64,000 nucleotides of DNA from Sphingobium arseniciresistens (GTDB lineage: Bacteria > Pseudomonadota > Alphaproteobacteria > Sphingomonadales > Sphingomonadaceae). Both the position numbers and the translations under genes were made by a program. The stretch is taken from assembly GCA_029167225.1 (NCBI GenBank), contig JARFNK010000001.1, positions 1 to 64,000 on the forward strand. The letters are read 5' to 3'. A model generated the notes under the pieces. It was not told the DNA's origin, ran no database searches, and saw only the letters and a program-made list of their open reading frames with translations. Positions 28,573-37,005 of the stretch are shown in pieces. Position 1 is the stretch's first letter, and the number at the start of each line of letters is the position of its first letter.

Positions 28573-28761
28573 TTACTCGTCAGTCCGGCCGAACCAGCCC
28601 TGCACGGTCTTAGTCTCGAAAATACGAATGGCCGTCCAAGCGATCGTGAAAAGCGCGGCGACGCTTGGGAGCCATTGCGCCAGGGTCGCTACGACAACAG
28701 TGACGCTCAGCGCGTCAACAACACGCGCGGCGATCGTCAGAAAATCATCGGGCTCGATCAC
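28573..28761 (-). CDS. Phage holin-like membrane protein
   Basis: The protein has 62 residues with GTG start. It has two hydrophobic segments (about 15-28 and 33-48) and ends with the IRIFETKTVQGWFG stretch seen in many small phage holins. It would open the inner membrane at lysis. Its start overlaps the stop of the upstream 54-residue gene (GTGA), and the lysozyme follows directly. The true gene starts at GTG 28761. Confidence 0.7.
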   Translation of the reverse strand: MIEPDDFLTIAARVVDALSVTVVVATLAQWLPSVAALFTIAWTAIRIFETKTVQGWFGRTDE

Positions 28762-28922
28762 TGTGCAAGCCCGTCCACAATCGCGACGATGATCGCGGTG
28801 ACGGTCGAGCCGAGACCGATCCTGGCGATATTCGTCAGGATGATCGAACGGATGGGAGGAAGGTGCCAGAGCCAGAGCGCCGCGCTCCCAGCCTTTTTCG
28901 CGATTTTCGTGAGATTTTTCAT
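28758..28922 (-). CDS. 54-residue membrane peptide in the lysis cassette
   Basis: The peptide starts MKNLTKIAKKAGSAALWLW and has one long hydrophobic segment (about 36-52), with a basic N-terminus. A TAAATA motif lies 5 nt before the ATG (28928-28933, complement). It is coupled by overlap to the holin gene and may be a second holin or antiholin (inference). Confidence 0.6.
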   Translation of the reverse strand: MKNLTKIAKKAGSAALWLWHLPPIRSIILTNIARIGLGSTVTAIIVAIVDGLAQ

Positions 28923-29075
28923 AACGATATTTATGCAGACGGCGATTTCCCGCCCTCAGCGTGATGTCGATCACGCGCAATTCCTTAACGGCGTTTTACT
29001 TCCGCATCGGATGTTTTACGCTCATGACAAGAGCGAGTCGCATCGCTTTGTTTCCAAAGAATTTCGGGGGCTGTC

Positions 29076-29333
29076 GTGTCTGTTCTGACTTTCGATTTCG
29101 TTGGCTCGCCTTGGTCGCGAATTTCAGCCGCAATGACCGAAGTCGCCTGCGACTTGGCATTCTCCCCGACGGCAGTGAAAATCAATGTCAGCCGCCATTT
29201 TCAGGCGCAGGTGGCGCGACTTGCATGCGACCTTGGCATAGAGGATTTTGTCGAAATCGTGGTGGCTCACGATCAACCAAGCCGCGCGAAAATGCTGCAA
29301 GAGCGCATTTTCAGACAGCGCGTCATGCAATGA
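29076..29333 (+). CDS. Small plus-strand hypothetical protein in the late region
   Basis: The protein has 85 residues, GTG start at 29076 after GGGGG. No recognised domain. It is opposite in strand to the surrounding late genes and uses a Shine-Dalgarno-type site rather than ATAAATA. Its stop overlaps the next small gene by ATGA, which supports both as real. Confidence 0.45.
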   Translation: MSVLTFDFVGSPWSRISAAMTEVACDLAFSPTAVKINVSRHFQAQVARLACDLGIEDFVEIVVAHDQPSRAKMLQERIFRQRVMQ

Positions 29334-29434
29334 AACGCGCAGACCTCCTGTTATACGTGGAAGCGACGGTCTTGAGCGCCATCATGGTCGTCATGCTTGT
29401 CGTGACGATCGCACCGAGTCTGGCGCTTACGTGA
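29330..29434 (+). CDS. 34-residue single-span membrane peptide
   Basis: MKRADLLLYVEATVL is followed by a hydrophobic span (SAIMVVMLVVTIAPSLAL). It is translationally coupled (ATGA) to the preceding gene and converges with the 29427-29891 gene by 8 bp. Function unknown; small membrane peptides of this type can act in lysis timing or superinfection exclusion. Confidence 0.4.
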   Translation: MKRADLLLYVEATVLSAIMVVMLVVTIAPSLALT

Positions 29435-29891
29435 GCGTCCAAAGTCGAGACATGGAGCATGTCCCCCGGATCGTGGCGCCGCCCGCCACCGTCACGTCGC
29501 AATAGAAGGTCACGAGCGCCACTTCATCCTGCGACGTCGCCGTGACGCGGAGTGAAACATTCGCCGTCCCCTGGCCTGTCACGACCGCGCCCAAGCCCAT
29601 GTCGGTCGAAAGCACGCCCCACGAATACGATGTCGCCGACGCTCCGGAAACATTCGCCGTGAAGGTCGTCGTGAAGCTGTCTGACCGTCCTGTCGTCGAA
29701 GAGGAATTCGGGCTGACCGTGACGGTGGCAAAGGATTTGCCGCGCAGGCTGGCCATGCTGATCGCGCCAGAACCAATCCCGGCCAGTCCGCGCACGGCGC
29801 CTTCACCAAGGCTGATCGGCGAGGTCGGTGACCGCCCAAGCTCGCTATTGACCTGGGACATACTGATCGTCCCGGATGATGGCAGTGTCAT
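29427..29891 (-). CDS. Phage virion-associated protein with Ig-like region
   Basis: The protein has 154 residues. Its N-terminus (MTLPSSGTISMSQVNSELGR, then SPTSPISLGEGAVRGLAG) is a pattern common in tail-associated proteins of many phages. The remainder is Ser/Thr-rich beta strand with an Ig-like character. It overlaps the upstream gene stop by ATGA and is the last gene of the fibre unit, so a role in the fibre or adsorption apparatus is likely. Confidence 0.6.
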   Translation of the reverse strand: MTLPSSGTISMSQVNSELGRSPTSPISLGEGAVRGLAGIGSGAISMASLRGKSFATVTVSPNSSSTTGRSDSFTTTFTANVSGASATSYSWGVLSTDMGLGAVVTGQGTANVSLRVTATSQDEVALVTFYCDVTVAGGATIRGTCSMSRLWTLT

Positions 29892-30178
29892 TCCGCGTCC
29901 CCGTCAGAAGGCGGCGGGGTATAATCGTGGGCTTCGACAACCGGCGGCGACACGATCATGCCCGCGTCGATCTGATCGGCAATCATCGTTTCCAGCCGCG
30001 TGATGGCAAGGTCTTGATGTTCTTCATCAAAGGCCATACCCATCTGCTCGAAAACATAACGCGTGCCAGGAACGACATCGATGAGGCTATAATCCTGCTC
30101 GATCGTGATATCCTGATGTTCAAAGCGAATGCGCGCTGTTGCGGCACCGACATCGCGGGTGATGATGGTCTTGATCAT
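29888..30178 (-). CDS. Hypothetical protein of the tail-fibre unit
   Basis: The protein has 96 acidic residues with no recognised domain. It overlaps the fibre gene stop upstream and the next gene downstream, both by ATGA. That tight coupling suggests a chaperone or accessory of the fibre (inference). Confidence 0.5.
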   Translation of the reverse strand: MIKTIITRDVGAATARIRFEHQDITIEQDYSLIDVVPGTRYVFEQMGMAFDEEHQDLAITRLETMIADQIDAGMIVSPPVVEAHDYTPPPSDGDAE

Positions 30179-32559
30179 TTCTTCGCCTCCAGGGCTTCGA
30201 GTTTTGCGGTAAGTTCGGCGACCTTCACAGCCAGGACGGCAACGAGATCACTGTAGTTGACCGATTTTGTGCCAGCGAGATCATCGGCCGTTCTGACCAC
30301 TTCAGGAACGCTCTGTTCGAGCGTCTGGGCACCAAAGCCGATACGGGTTTCGCCATCACGCTCATAGAGCATCGCAGCCTGTGCCATGCCCGCAATTCGC
30401 GCATCGATATTATCGATCGGCCGCTTGTTCTGCTTCAGGCGCTCATCGGAATATGCGGTGACATTGGCCGGGAATGTTGCATTGCCCGACTGATCCCACT
30501 GCACGCACCAGTGGCCAGCGCTCTGATTGTAGATGCCGCGCGTATCGGAATTCGCCATGAACGTGGCAGAATTGTTGATCGAATATCCCTGCCAGCCGTT
30601 CAAGCCGTTGCCATAGATGTTCACGTTTCCGTAGTTGGCACCATTGTCAGCGACGGTCAGGCCGCGCCCGCGACCTTCCCAATAGAGACCGGTATCAGTG
30701 AGCGAACGGAACCAACCGCTGGCATAATGATCGCTTGCAAAGATTGGACGATAGGCGGCGGCATCATTGCCCTGCGCTTGCACACGCAGGCTGGCATCAT
30801 TGTACATTTTGAGCGCCGTCGCGGCGACCGATGAATGATGAAACACAATGCCTGGCGCGCGCGAGGTCGAAATATCAGCATTGCCGACCAGGCCGACTTC
30901 TCGGATTTCGATCGGACACGACCAGACTTCGTTGGTGTTGTCGTTACCGGCCACGACAATCTGGCGCGACCATGCGCCGTTGAGCGATGCGTCCTGCGAC
31001 CGTTTGATGAGATTGCCCTGAACGATGCCGCCGACCGTGTTCGCATTTCCGGCGCTGGTGGCGTAATTGACGCTGAAATTGCTGGGATTGTAGACATACA
31101 TGTTGTTGCCATCATTGCCGCCCCACAGCCAGCTTGGCTGGCCGGATTGACCGGACCAGTAGAAATTGAGGGCGCCCCCATCGGCCTTTTTGGGAAATGC
31201 GCGACCGTTGAGGTTGGATTCCCCCGATGGTGAAAGCCGCAGAGCTTCAAAGAAATTGCTCGCAAAATTGTCAGAGCTAAATTGAAACACCATGTCGCCA
31301 GCGCCTGAACCGGCGGGGCCGATCATGCGCCATGCCGGGCTACCGTTACCGCGCAAGCGTACTTCGCCGCCGCCACCGACCTTGTTCACATAGAGGTTGC
31401 CGTCATTGGCGTAGAGATGGCCGCCGAAGTTGATGTCATTGCTGGTCAGATTGATCGAGAGCGGCCACTGGCCGTTAACCTGCGTCCAGACATTCGTATC
31501 GCTGCCGCCACGCAGGACATAAAAGAAATTGGAATTGGTGTGCAGCATGGCGGAATTGCCATCGGTGTCGCGCATATAGACGGTCGGCGACGATGTCCGA
31601 AGCTCCAGCGTTCCGGTCATCTGGCCGCCGGAGAGACTGAGTTTGCCATCAAGGGTTGATTGCAGGTTGGTGACGTCAGCGATCGCATGGGTATGGACGC
31701 TGGCAGCCTTGCCGTTGAGTGCTGTCTGCGTCGCCGTGCTGATCGGCTTTGCAAGATCGCTCGTGTTGTCGACATTGGCAAGGCCGACGTCGCTCTTCGT
31801 GAGAAGGACCGCGCCTGATCGTCCGGCCACGGTGGAGACGCCAGACCGCGCATCGACATATGCCTTGGTTGTGGCATGAAGACTGGCGCTCGGAGCGCCC
31901 GACAGCGTAAGGGCGCCGGTCATTGTTGAACCAGCTTTCAGGACGAAGTTGGCAGGGTCAGAAGCTGTCGCTTCAGCGGCAGATGCCGCCGCCGCGTCAG
32001 CAAAGTCGCTCGCTGCGATGGCCGAATTCGCCGCATCGTCCGCCTTCGCGACCGCCAAATCTTTCGCCGCGACGGTGGTGTCGCGGGCAGCAACCGCCTC
32101 CCCCGCCTTCGTGGTCGCGATGGTGGCCTGAGCGACGCTCGTGTCGCGTGCAGCTACAGCCTGGTCACGCGCCGTCGTGACGGTGGACGCGATGGCAACC
32201 GCCGTGTCGCGCGCGGCCAGGGTTTCGTCAGCCCGTTCGTCAATCAGCGAGGAAAACTCAGCCGCCGACGTGCGTAATGGCCCAAAGCTGTCGACAAGGT
32301 CCGCGACATTGGCCAGCAAATCGAGCGCTACACTTTCGGTCGGATGAGCATCGTATGAGACGCCAGATTCAGTCGCGGACGGCCATGGCGCAGCCAGAGT
32401 GAAGTGCGTGGCATCCTGCACGCTTTCTATTTCATACGATAAACCGCCGACGATGAGTGCGTACCCCGGCGCTATGTAATTGGGAAAGTTCGTCCCGATA
32501 CCAACGACGGCTTTTGAATTCTGTGTGAGGGTCAGTGTGCCCGTTTTGTACCATGCCAT
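30175..32559 (-). CDS. Tail fibre with C-terminal S74 intramolecular chaperone
   Basis: The protein has 794 residues. The N-terminal 90 residues (MAWYKTGTLTLTQNSKAVVG) resemble virion-attachment regions. Residues about 115-200 form an Ala-rich coiled coil with repeats of the AARDTxVA type. The middle is beta-rich. The C-terminus (YSDERLKQNKRPIDNIDARI) is the Peptidase_S74 chaperone, which trimerises fibres and then cleaves itself off. It would bind the host surface. TAAATA (32564-32569, complement) lies 4 nt before the ATG. Confidence 0.85.
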   Translation of the reverse strand: MAWYKTGTLTLTQNSKAVVGIGTNFPNYIAPGYALIVGGLSYEIESVQDATHFTLAAPWPSATESGVSYDAHPTESVALDLLANVADLVDSFGPLRTSAAEFSSLIDERADETLAARDTAVAIASTVTTARDQAVAARDTSVAQATIATTKAGEAVAARDTTVAAKDLAVAKADDAANSAIAASDFADAAAASAAEATASDPANFVLKAGSTMTGALTLSGAPSASLHATTKAYVDARSGVSTVAGRSGAVLLTKSDVGLANVDNTSDLAKPISTATQTALNGKAASVHTHAIADVTNLQSTLDGKLSLSGGQMTGTLELRTSSPTVYMRDTDGNSAMLHTNSNFFYVLRGGSDTNVWTQVNGQWPLSINLTSNDINFGGHLYANDGNLYVNKVGGGGEVRLRGNGSPAWRMIGPAGSGAGDMVFQFSSDNFASNFFEALRLSPSGESNLNGRAFPKKADGGALNFYWSGQSGQPSWLWGGNDGNNMYVYNPSNFSVNYATSAGNANTVGGIVQGNLIKRSQDASLNGAWSRQIVVAGNDNTNEVWSCPIEIREVGLVGNADISTSRAPGIVFHHSSVAATALKMYNDASLRVQAQGNDAAAYRPIFASDHYASGWFRSLTDTGLYWEGRGRGLTVADNGANYGNVNIYGNGLNGWQGYSINNSATFMANSDTRGIYNQSAGHWCVQWDQSGNATFPANVTAYSDERLKQNKRPIDNIDARIAGMAQAAMLYERDGETRIGFGAQTLEQSVPEVVRTADDLAGTKSVNYSDLVAVLAVKVAELTAKLEALEAKK

Positions 32560-32562
32560 GCA

Positions 32563-32715
32563 TTATTTAGGCTTGGGGATGGCTTCCTTGATTTGATCGA
32601 TCATGGTCTTCCACGCGTCGTAACCGCCATGGTAGAGCAGGTCCAACTGATCTTCGATGCTCGGATATGCGGCCTTTCTCGCCTGCGCGTAACCCTTTTT
32701 GATGTCGATCTTCAT
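32563..32715 (-). CDS. 50-residue phage protein, XkdW-like
   Basis: The sequence (MKIDIKKGYAQARKAAYPSI, then EDQLDLLYHGGYDAWKTMI) resembles the short conserved segment found in XkdW-like and many tail-associated phage proteins. TAAATA (32721-32726, complement) lies 5 nt before the ATG, and its stop is part of the next gene's motif (CCTAAATAATGC). It is too short for routine gene finding but well supported by context. Confidence 0.6.
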   Translation of the reverse strand: MKIDIKKGYAQARKAAYPSIEDQLDLLYHGGYDAWKTMIDQIKEAIPKPK

Positions 32716-32723
32716 GGCTTTAT

Positions 32724-33071
32724 TTATGGCCCGGTCTGGACCACAACCACGGTTGGATGATGCGCAGGATGCATCACCGTCACCCGCATCGCCTGCTCGA
32801 CATCCGCGTCGAATTCCAGGTCGCCATCATCGATGATCGCCTCTCCATCGCTCCATACAACGATCGCACCAACTGGAAGTCCGCCAATCATGTTACGCGA
32901 GATCGTCAGAGTCATGTGCGTGCGCAGGCGGACCGCGCCATCCTTGAAATAGACATCGTTCGCACTAGCTCCGGCCGGAAATTCAGCCTCAAAAACCGTC
33001 TTTTCCGGTGGCATCATGTCCGTTTCCGTCGCACAGATAAGAGCGCCGTTTTCGTCGAAAAATCCTTTCAT
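32724..33071 (-). CDS. Hypothetical tail-associated protein
   Basis: The protein has 115 residues starting MKGFFDENGALICATETDMM. It is beta-rich and acidic, with no recognised domain. It overlaps the large central tail protein's stop by ATGA, so it is translationally coupled; an upstream extension would lie inside that gene. Probably a small baseplate or fibre partner. Confidence 0.55.
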   Translation of the reverse strand: MKGFFDENGALICATETDMMPPEKTVFEAEFPAGASANDVYFKDGAVRLRTHMTLTISRNMIGGLPVGAIVVWSDGEAIIDDGDLEFDADVEQAMRVTVMHPAHHPTVVVVQTGP

Positions 33072-35839
33072 CGCTTTGCTCCCATTAGCGTCATTACGAT
33101 ATCGCGCACCCACATCGCGCGAGCCACCGATTCAGGCAGCGCATTGGTCGAAGTGCAGTCTGCGCGCACCCGCACCTGTGAGCCGGTCGCCAGCGTTTTG
33201 AGAATGTTGGCCATACGCCAATAGGTGTCACCAGAGTTGGTCGATGCGCCAACGGTCTGCTGGCGCACGAGCGTCCAACCACCGCCGGTATCGACATAGA
33301 GGCTGACGCGCGCGGCGGCGTCGAACTGGCCATCGACACTCACATCGATCGTGCAACTGACATCGACCAGGCCATTGCCATAGCTGCCATCGCCGATGGT
33401 CATCCATCCGCTTTCGAAATAGGTCACGGTGGCGCCTGCGCTGACATATGTATCGCCGGATGTGGCGACCTGGTTGGCCGTGATGGCGCCACCGGCCACC
33501 TTGAGGGTGTCGATGGCCGCTGTCTGAATGGCCGCATTCTTTATGTATGTCGTCCCACCCGAGACGATAAACGGCGCTGTCCCGGCATTGCTCGACGGAT
33601 CGATAACAAAGAAATTGTCGGCCAGGACCGCGAAATTGGAGGTTTGGCCATTCGATGCCAGACCAAACCCGCTGGCCCGCCCATTGGCGTTCATGGTCAC
33701 GGTCCAGCGATTTTCGACGCCACCAACCCGGTTGATCGTCGATGTCAGACTTTGCTGAACGCCAGCAATCTGACCGCCGAGCGTCGTATTGACACTCTGG
33801 ATGGACGATGCCGTTGCATTGTCTCCATCCACGATGGCCTGCGACAGTCCAGCGACCCTGGCCTCGACGGTCTGGCCACTGCCCGCGAGATTGTTTAGCC
33901 TTGCGCTGACATTATTGATCGCCGACGCATTCGCTGAATCGCCATCGACCCGCGCCTGATCGACGCTTGAAATCCGCGCCTCAATCGTCTGACCGCTGAC
34001 ATTATTGAGCCTCGCCTGAAGACCGTCTATGCGCGATGCTTCGGCCGATATGGCGGTCGACCTCGCCGAGCGCTCGTTCACAATATCCGTTTCAGCCTGA
34101 CCCATCCGCGTCGACAAACCATTATATGAAGTGGTCTGCGCAGAATCAGCGTTCGTCCGCGCGGTCTGTTCAGCCACGACCAGTGCTCGAATGTCGGAAT
34201 CGGTCTGCGCGACCAAACTGGTCATGGTCGATGACAGACTTTCGAAATCGTCCGTTCGAGCCAATCGCTCTTCCACGATCGCGGCTTCATTGTCCCCAAC
34301 GCGTGCGGTCAGTTCGGTGACGGTCGTCGAGATTGCCGCGTCAGCATTCGCCCGCGCAGATTCTTCAGTTGCGATGCGCGCGACAGTCTGGCCGACCGTC
34401 GCCTCCAGGGTCTCCCGCGCTGTTGCTTCCTGATCGAAATGAACATTGGCGTAATCCTGAACAGACCGTGCGTAGCGATCGACAGCCGTCATCCCAGCCA
34501 GTGATTGCTCAGCGATTTCGGTCAGTTCGGCACGAAGATTCGGGCCAAGACTGGTGGCCGGGAGACCGCCAGTTGCCAAGAGATCGTCCACCTGATCTTT
34601 CGTCTCATTGGCCAGCGCTTCGGCTGCCTGAGCCGCTGCTTGTGCCGCCGCCGCCGCCGCCAGTGCGTCGCTCGCGTCGAGCAAAATCGGCGCAATGTCG
34701 CTATCGCTATGGACTGTCCAGCTATGGTCATACCCGACTTTCACCCGGTAGACCGGGCTCGCCGCATTCAACTGTTGATACGATTCCACCAACGGAAGTG
34801 TCGATCGATCGCCGTCCAGATTGCCGATCGGACCATCGGCGAAAAAGTCACCGGCAAAGAATTTGCCCGCCCCATCGGCGAGAAGGTAGCCGCCGACCTG
34901 GCAAAGCGCGTCACGGCAAACCTCGCCGACGTCGACCTGATCGGCTGAATAGAAAGACCATGGCTGGTCGAATTCAGAGAGCGTCGCGAGGTCGATTTCG
35001 GCACTCGACACGCATGTCGAAAGCATATGTTGGACAATCTGACCGACCGTCAGTGCTGACTGTCCAGCGACCGTGGCGCCGACCACGTCAGCGGTGATGA
35101 GACCGCTTGGCTGACCACCAAGGCGATACATGCCGACCGATGGTGCGGCGGCCCATTGGCCGGGAAGAAGTGCGAGACCGCGTAGTGCTTCATAGCTCGA
35201 AACTATCGCTGACGGTCCGCTCGCCACGGGATAGGCCCTTTCATAGACCATCTCGACCGCCTGCGTCGGGCCATAGGCGTGATACTCGTAAATCCAGTAG
35301 GCGGAATCGATCAGCACACCGCTGACATTCTGAGCCCGACCGCTGCACCATGGCCGCTCGATGCCCTTGATTTCGGCGATGCCTTCGGCGCCGCCGGTTC
35401 CTGCGTAGGTTTTGCTGAGCAGATTTTTCGCTAGACGGGATTCGGGACCGGCCAGACCGATCGTGCAGACAGCACCTTCGCGGCTCAACGCGCCGCAATT
35501 TCCAGAGAAGATTTGCTCATATTGAGAGAATTCCGCGCCATCTTCGCCGGACCAGATTTCACAGTGACGACCGTCAAACGAATATGTCGCCCAAGCCGTG
35601 TTCTCGAAGTTCGAAGTGACCAGGAATTGAAGGTTGCCCCAGCTTGTCGCCGCCGGTTGCAACGCACCGTTCGAGAAAATCTCGATGCTGCCGGGGTCGA
35701 GACTTTGCAGACACGGTAGCCACAATTGATCATCGACGACGGTCCCCGCCGCAGTAGCGCCGACACGGCTCATCCTGATTGTCTTGATGCTATCCGAGAC
35801 AGGATCGCGAGCTTCGATTTTTACGATAATATTGCGCAC
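33068..35839 (-). CDS. Central tail tip/fibre protein with DUF1983-like C-terminus
   Basis: The protein has 923 residues. Residues 1-390 are a beta-rich tail-hub-like region; about 390-710 is a long Ala-rich helical coiled coil with repeats of the ARxxADSA/IVDGDxA type. The C-terminal part (GVENRWTVTMNANGRASGFG, ADNFFVIDPS, TYIKNAAIQTAAI) matches the DUF1983 region of lambda J-like tail tip proteins. It starts with GTG at 35839, with TAAATA (35845-35850, complement) 5 nt upstream. It probably forms the tail tip involved in adsorption. Confidence 0.8.
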   Translation of the reverse strand: MRNIIVKIEARDPVSDSIKTIRMSRVGATAAGTVVDDQLWLPCLQSLDPGSIEIFSNGALQPAATSWGNLQFLVTSNFENTAWATYSFDGRHCEIWSGEDGAEFSQYEQIFSGNCGALSREGAVCTIGLAGPESRLAKNLLSKTYAGTGGAEGIAEIKGIERPWCSGRAQNVSGVLIDSAYWIYEYHAYGPTQAVEMVYERAYPVASGPSAIVSSYEALRGLALLPGQWAAAPSVGMYRLGGQPSGLITADVVGATVAGQSALTVGQIVQHMLSTCVSSAEIDLATLSEFDQPWSFYSADQVDVGEVCRDALCQVGGYLLADGAGKFFAGDFFADGPIGNLDGDRSTLPLVESYQQLNAASPVYRVKVGYDHSWTVHSDSDIAPILLDASDALAAAAAAQAAAQAAEALANETKDQVDDLLATGGLPATSLGPNLRAELTEIAEQSLAGMTAVDRYARSVQDYANVHFDQEATARETLEATVGQTVARIATEESARANADAAISTTVTELTARVGDNEAAIVEERLARTDDFESLSSTMTSLVAQTDSDIRALVVAEQTARTNADSAQTTSYNGLSTRMGQAETDIVNERSARSTAISAEASRIDGLQARLNNVSGQTIEARISSVDQARVDGDSANASAINNVSARLNNLAGSGQTVEARVAGLSQAIVDGDNATASSIQSVNTTLGGQIAGVQQSLTSTINRVGGVENRWTVTMNANGRASGFGLASNGQTSNFAVLADNFFVIDPSSNAGTAPFIVSGGTTYIKNAAIQTAAIDTLKVAGGAITANQVATSGDTYVSAGATVTYFESGWMTIGDGSYGNGLVDVSCTIDVSVDGQFDAAARVSLYVDTGGGWTLVRQQTVGASTNSGDTYWRMANILKTLATGSQVRVRADCTSTNALPESVARAMWVRDIVMTLMGAKR

Positions 35840-35867
35840 GCGAGTATTTATGTGCGCATCGTGATCA

Positions 35868-36644
35868 TCACGGCGCGAGCGCCCTTTGCGTGAATTCGAT
35901 GTTCCAAAGATTGAAGCTAGGATGCTTCGGCGCCACCGATGCAGTCATAGAACCGAACACAGCTTCGACCTGATACCTGGCAGTATCACCCATAACAGGC
36001 ACGAAAAGAAACGGCTTCGTTACCCCGATTCCCTGCAAAAAAGGTTGCCAGATTGTGATAAAATCGGCCTGGCTGATCCAATCGATTTTGACCTTCCACT
36101 GACTAAGTGGCGGATATTCGTCGTAGGCGATCCAGTTCGGACCTGAGTAGCTGGGCGATTGATCGACAATCGTGAATTCGGCGTCGACATTGATGCCTTC
36201 GTGGCGCAGCGCCTGCCCAATGATGAGCCGCTGAGCTTGTGCAAATCCGTCCGGATGACCGGCGACCTGAAAGTCAATGCGGATGAACTGGCCAGCGCGG
36301 ACCTGACCGGCATCGACCACCGTTTTCGCCGTGGCATTATCCGCCTTCACGCCAGACCAAGCGGCGATTTGCCCACTATCATAGGACGGCGAAAGCACCG
36401 TGTTGTCAGCGGTCGAGCCAGACCGAATTCGGATCGTGTCCGACGACCGGAGATTGCTACCAATGAGCGCGATCGTGTCCCACGGCTGAGCGACCTGAAC
36501 CACGATGTAGACATTCGTCAGTCCTACCGATCGCCAGACCATGCCGGATTCATTCCGATTGAGATTCGAGATCGGACGCAAAGGCGTGGACTCATTTCCA
36601 GCAATGGCCGTCAAAGGCGCAGGGAGACAGAAGAGCGCGGTCAT
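35868..36644 (-). CDS. Tail-associated protein of unknown fold
   Basis: The protein has 258 residues, beta-rich, starting MTALFCLPAPLTAIAGNEST. Its position between a small tail gene and the tail tip, with ATGA coupling to the former, suggests a baseplate/hub component. I recognise the type from other alphaproteobacterial prophages but not a named domain. Confidence 0.55.
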   Translation of the reverse strand: MTALFCLPAPLTAIAGNESTPLRPISNLNRNESGMVWRSVGLTNVYIVVQVAQPWDTIALIGSNLRSSDTIRIRSGSTADNTVLSPSYDSGQIAAWSGVKADNATAKTVVDAGQVRAGQFIRIDFQVAGHPDGFAQAQRLIIGQALRHEGINVDAEFTIVDQSPSYSGPNWIAYDEYPPLSQWKVKIDWISQADFITIWQPFLQGIGVTKPFLFVPVMGDTARYQVEAVFGSMTASVAPKHPSFNLWNIEFTQRALAP

Positions 36645-36997
36645 GCGCGCACCCGAATGGTCGTCCGACCGGACATATAGTCAGGACTGACATAGACAGC
36701 CCGAAAGACCCGAAATGTCGGGATATTGTGGTTAGGAAGAGTGACGCGAAAAAGCGGGGGATGACCGGCGAAATCCTTGGCAGAAATGATGCCCTCGATC
36801 GACAACTCGAAGGCCATCCCGAAAATTTCTGTTTCATTCAGGTAAGCATCAGCCAACGCCTGCGCAGATTCTTCATCGAGACTGGCATCAATGATGATTT
36901 CACGAGCATTCGGCTCATCCGCCAGCACCGCAGCATTTTCGGCGATGCCATAGCGAAATTCATTTTTGACGAAAGCGGCTCTATTTTCGAGTTCCAT
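36641..36997 (-). CDS. Small tail-associated protein
   Basis: The protein has 118 residues starting MELENRAAFVKNEFRYGI. No domain recognised. TAAATA (37003-37008, complement) lies 5 nt before the ATG, and its TAA is also the stop of the upstream chimera. It directly follows the tape-measure C-terminus, where distal-tail proteins usually lie. Confidence 0.6.
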   Translation of the reverse strand: MELENRAAFVKNEFRYGIAENAAVLADEPNAREIIIDASLDEESAQALADAYLNETEIFGMAFELSIEGIISAKDFAGHPPLFRVTLPNHNIPTFRVFRAVYVSPDYMSGRTTIRVRA

Positions 36998-37005
36998 GCA
37001 GGTAT

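Noticed and set aside
28961-29434. 157-codon plus-strand reading across the late-region gap
   Set aside because: Only its last 34 codons make a plausible peptide, which has its own coupled start at 29330.
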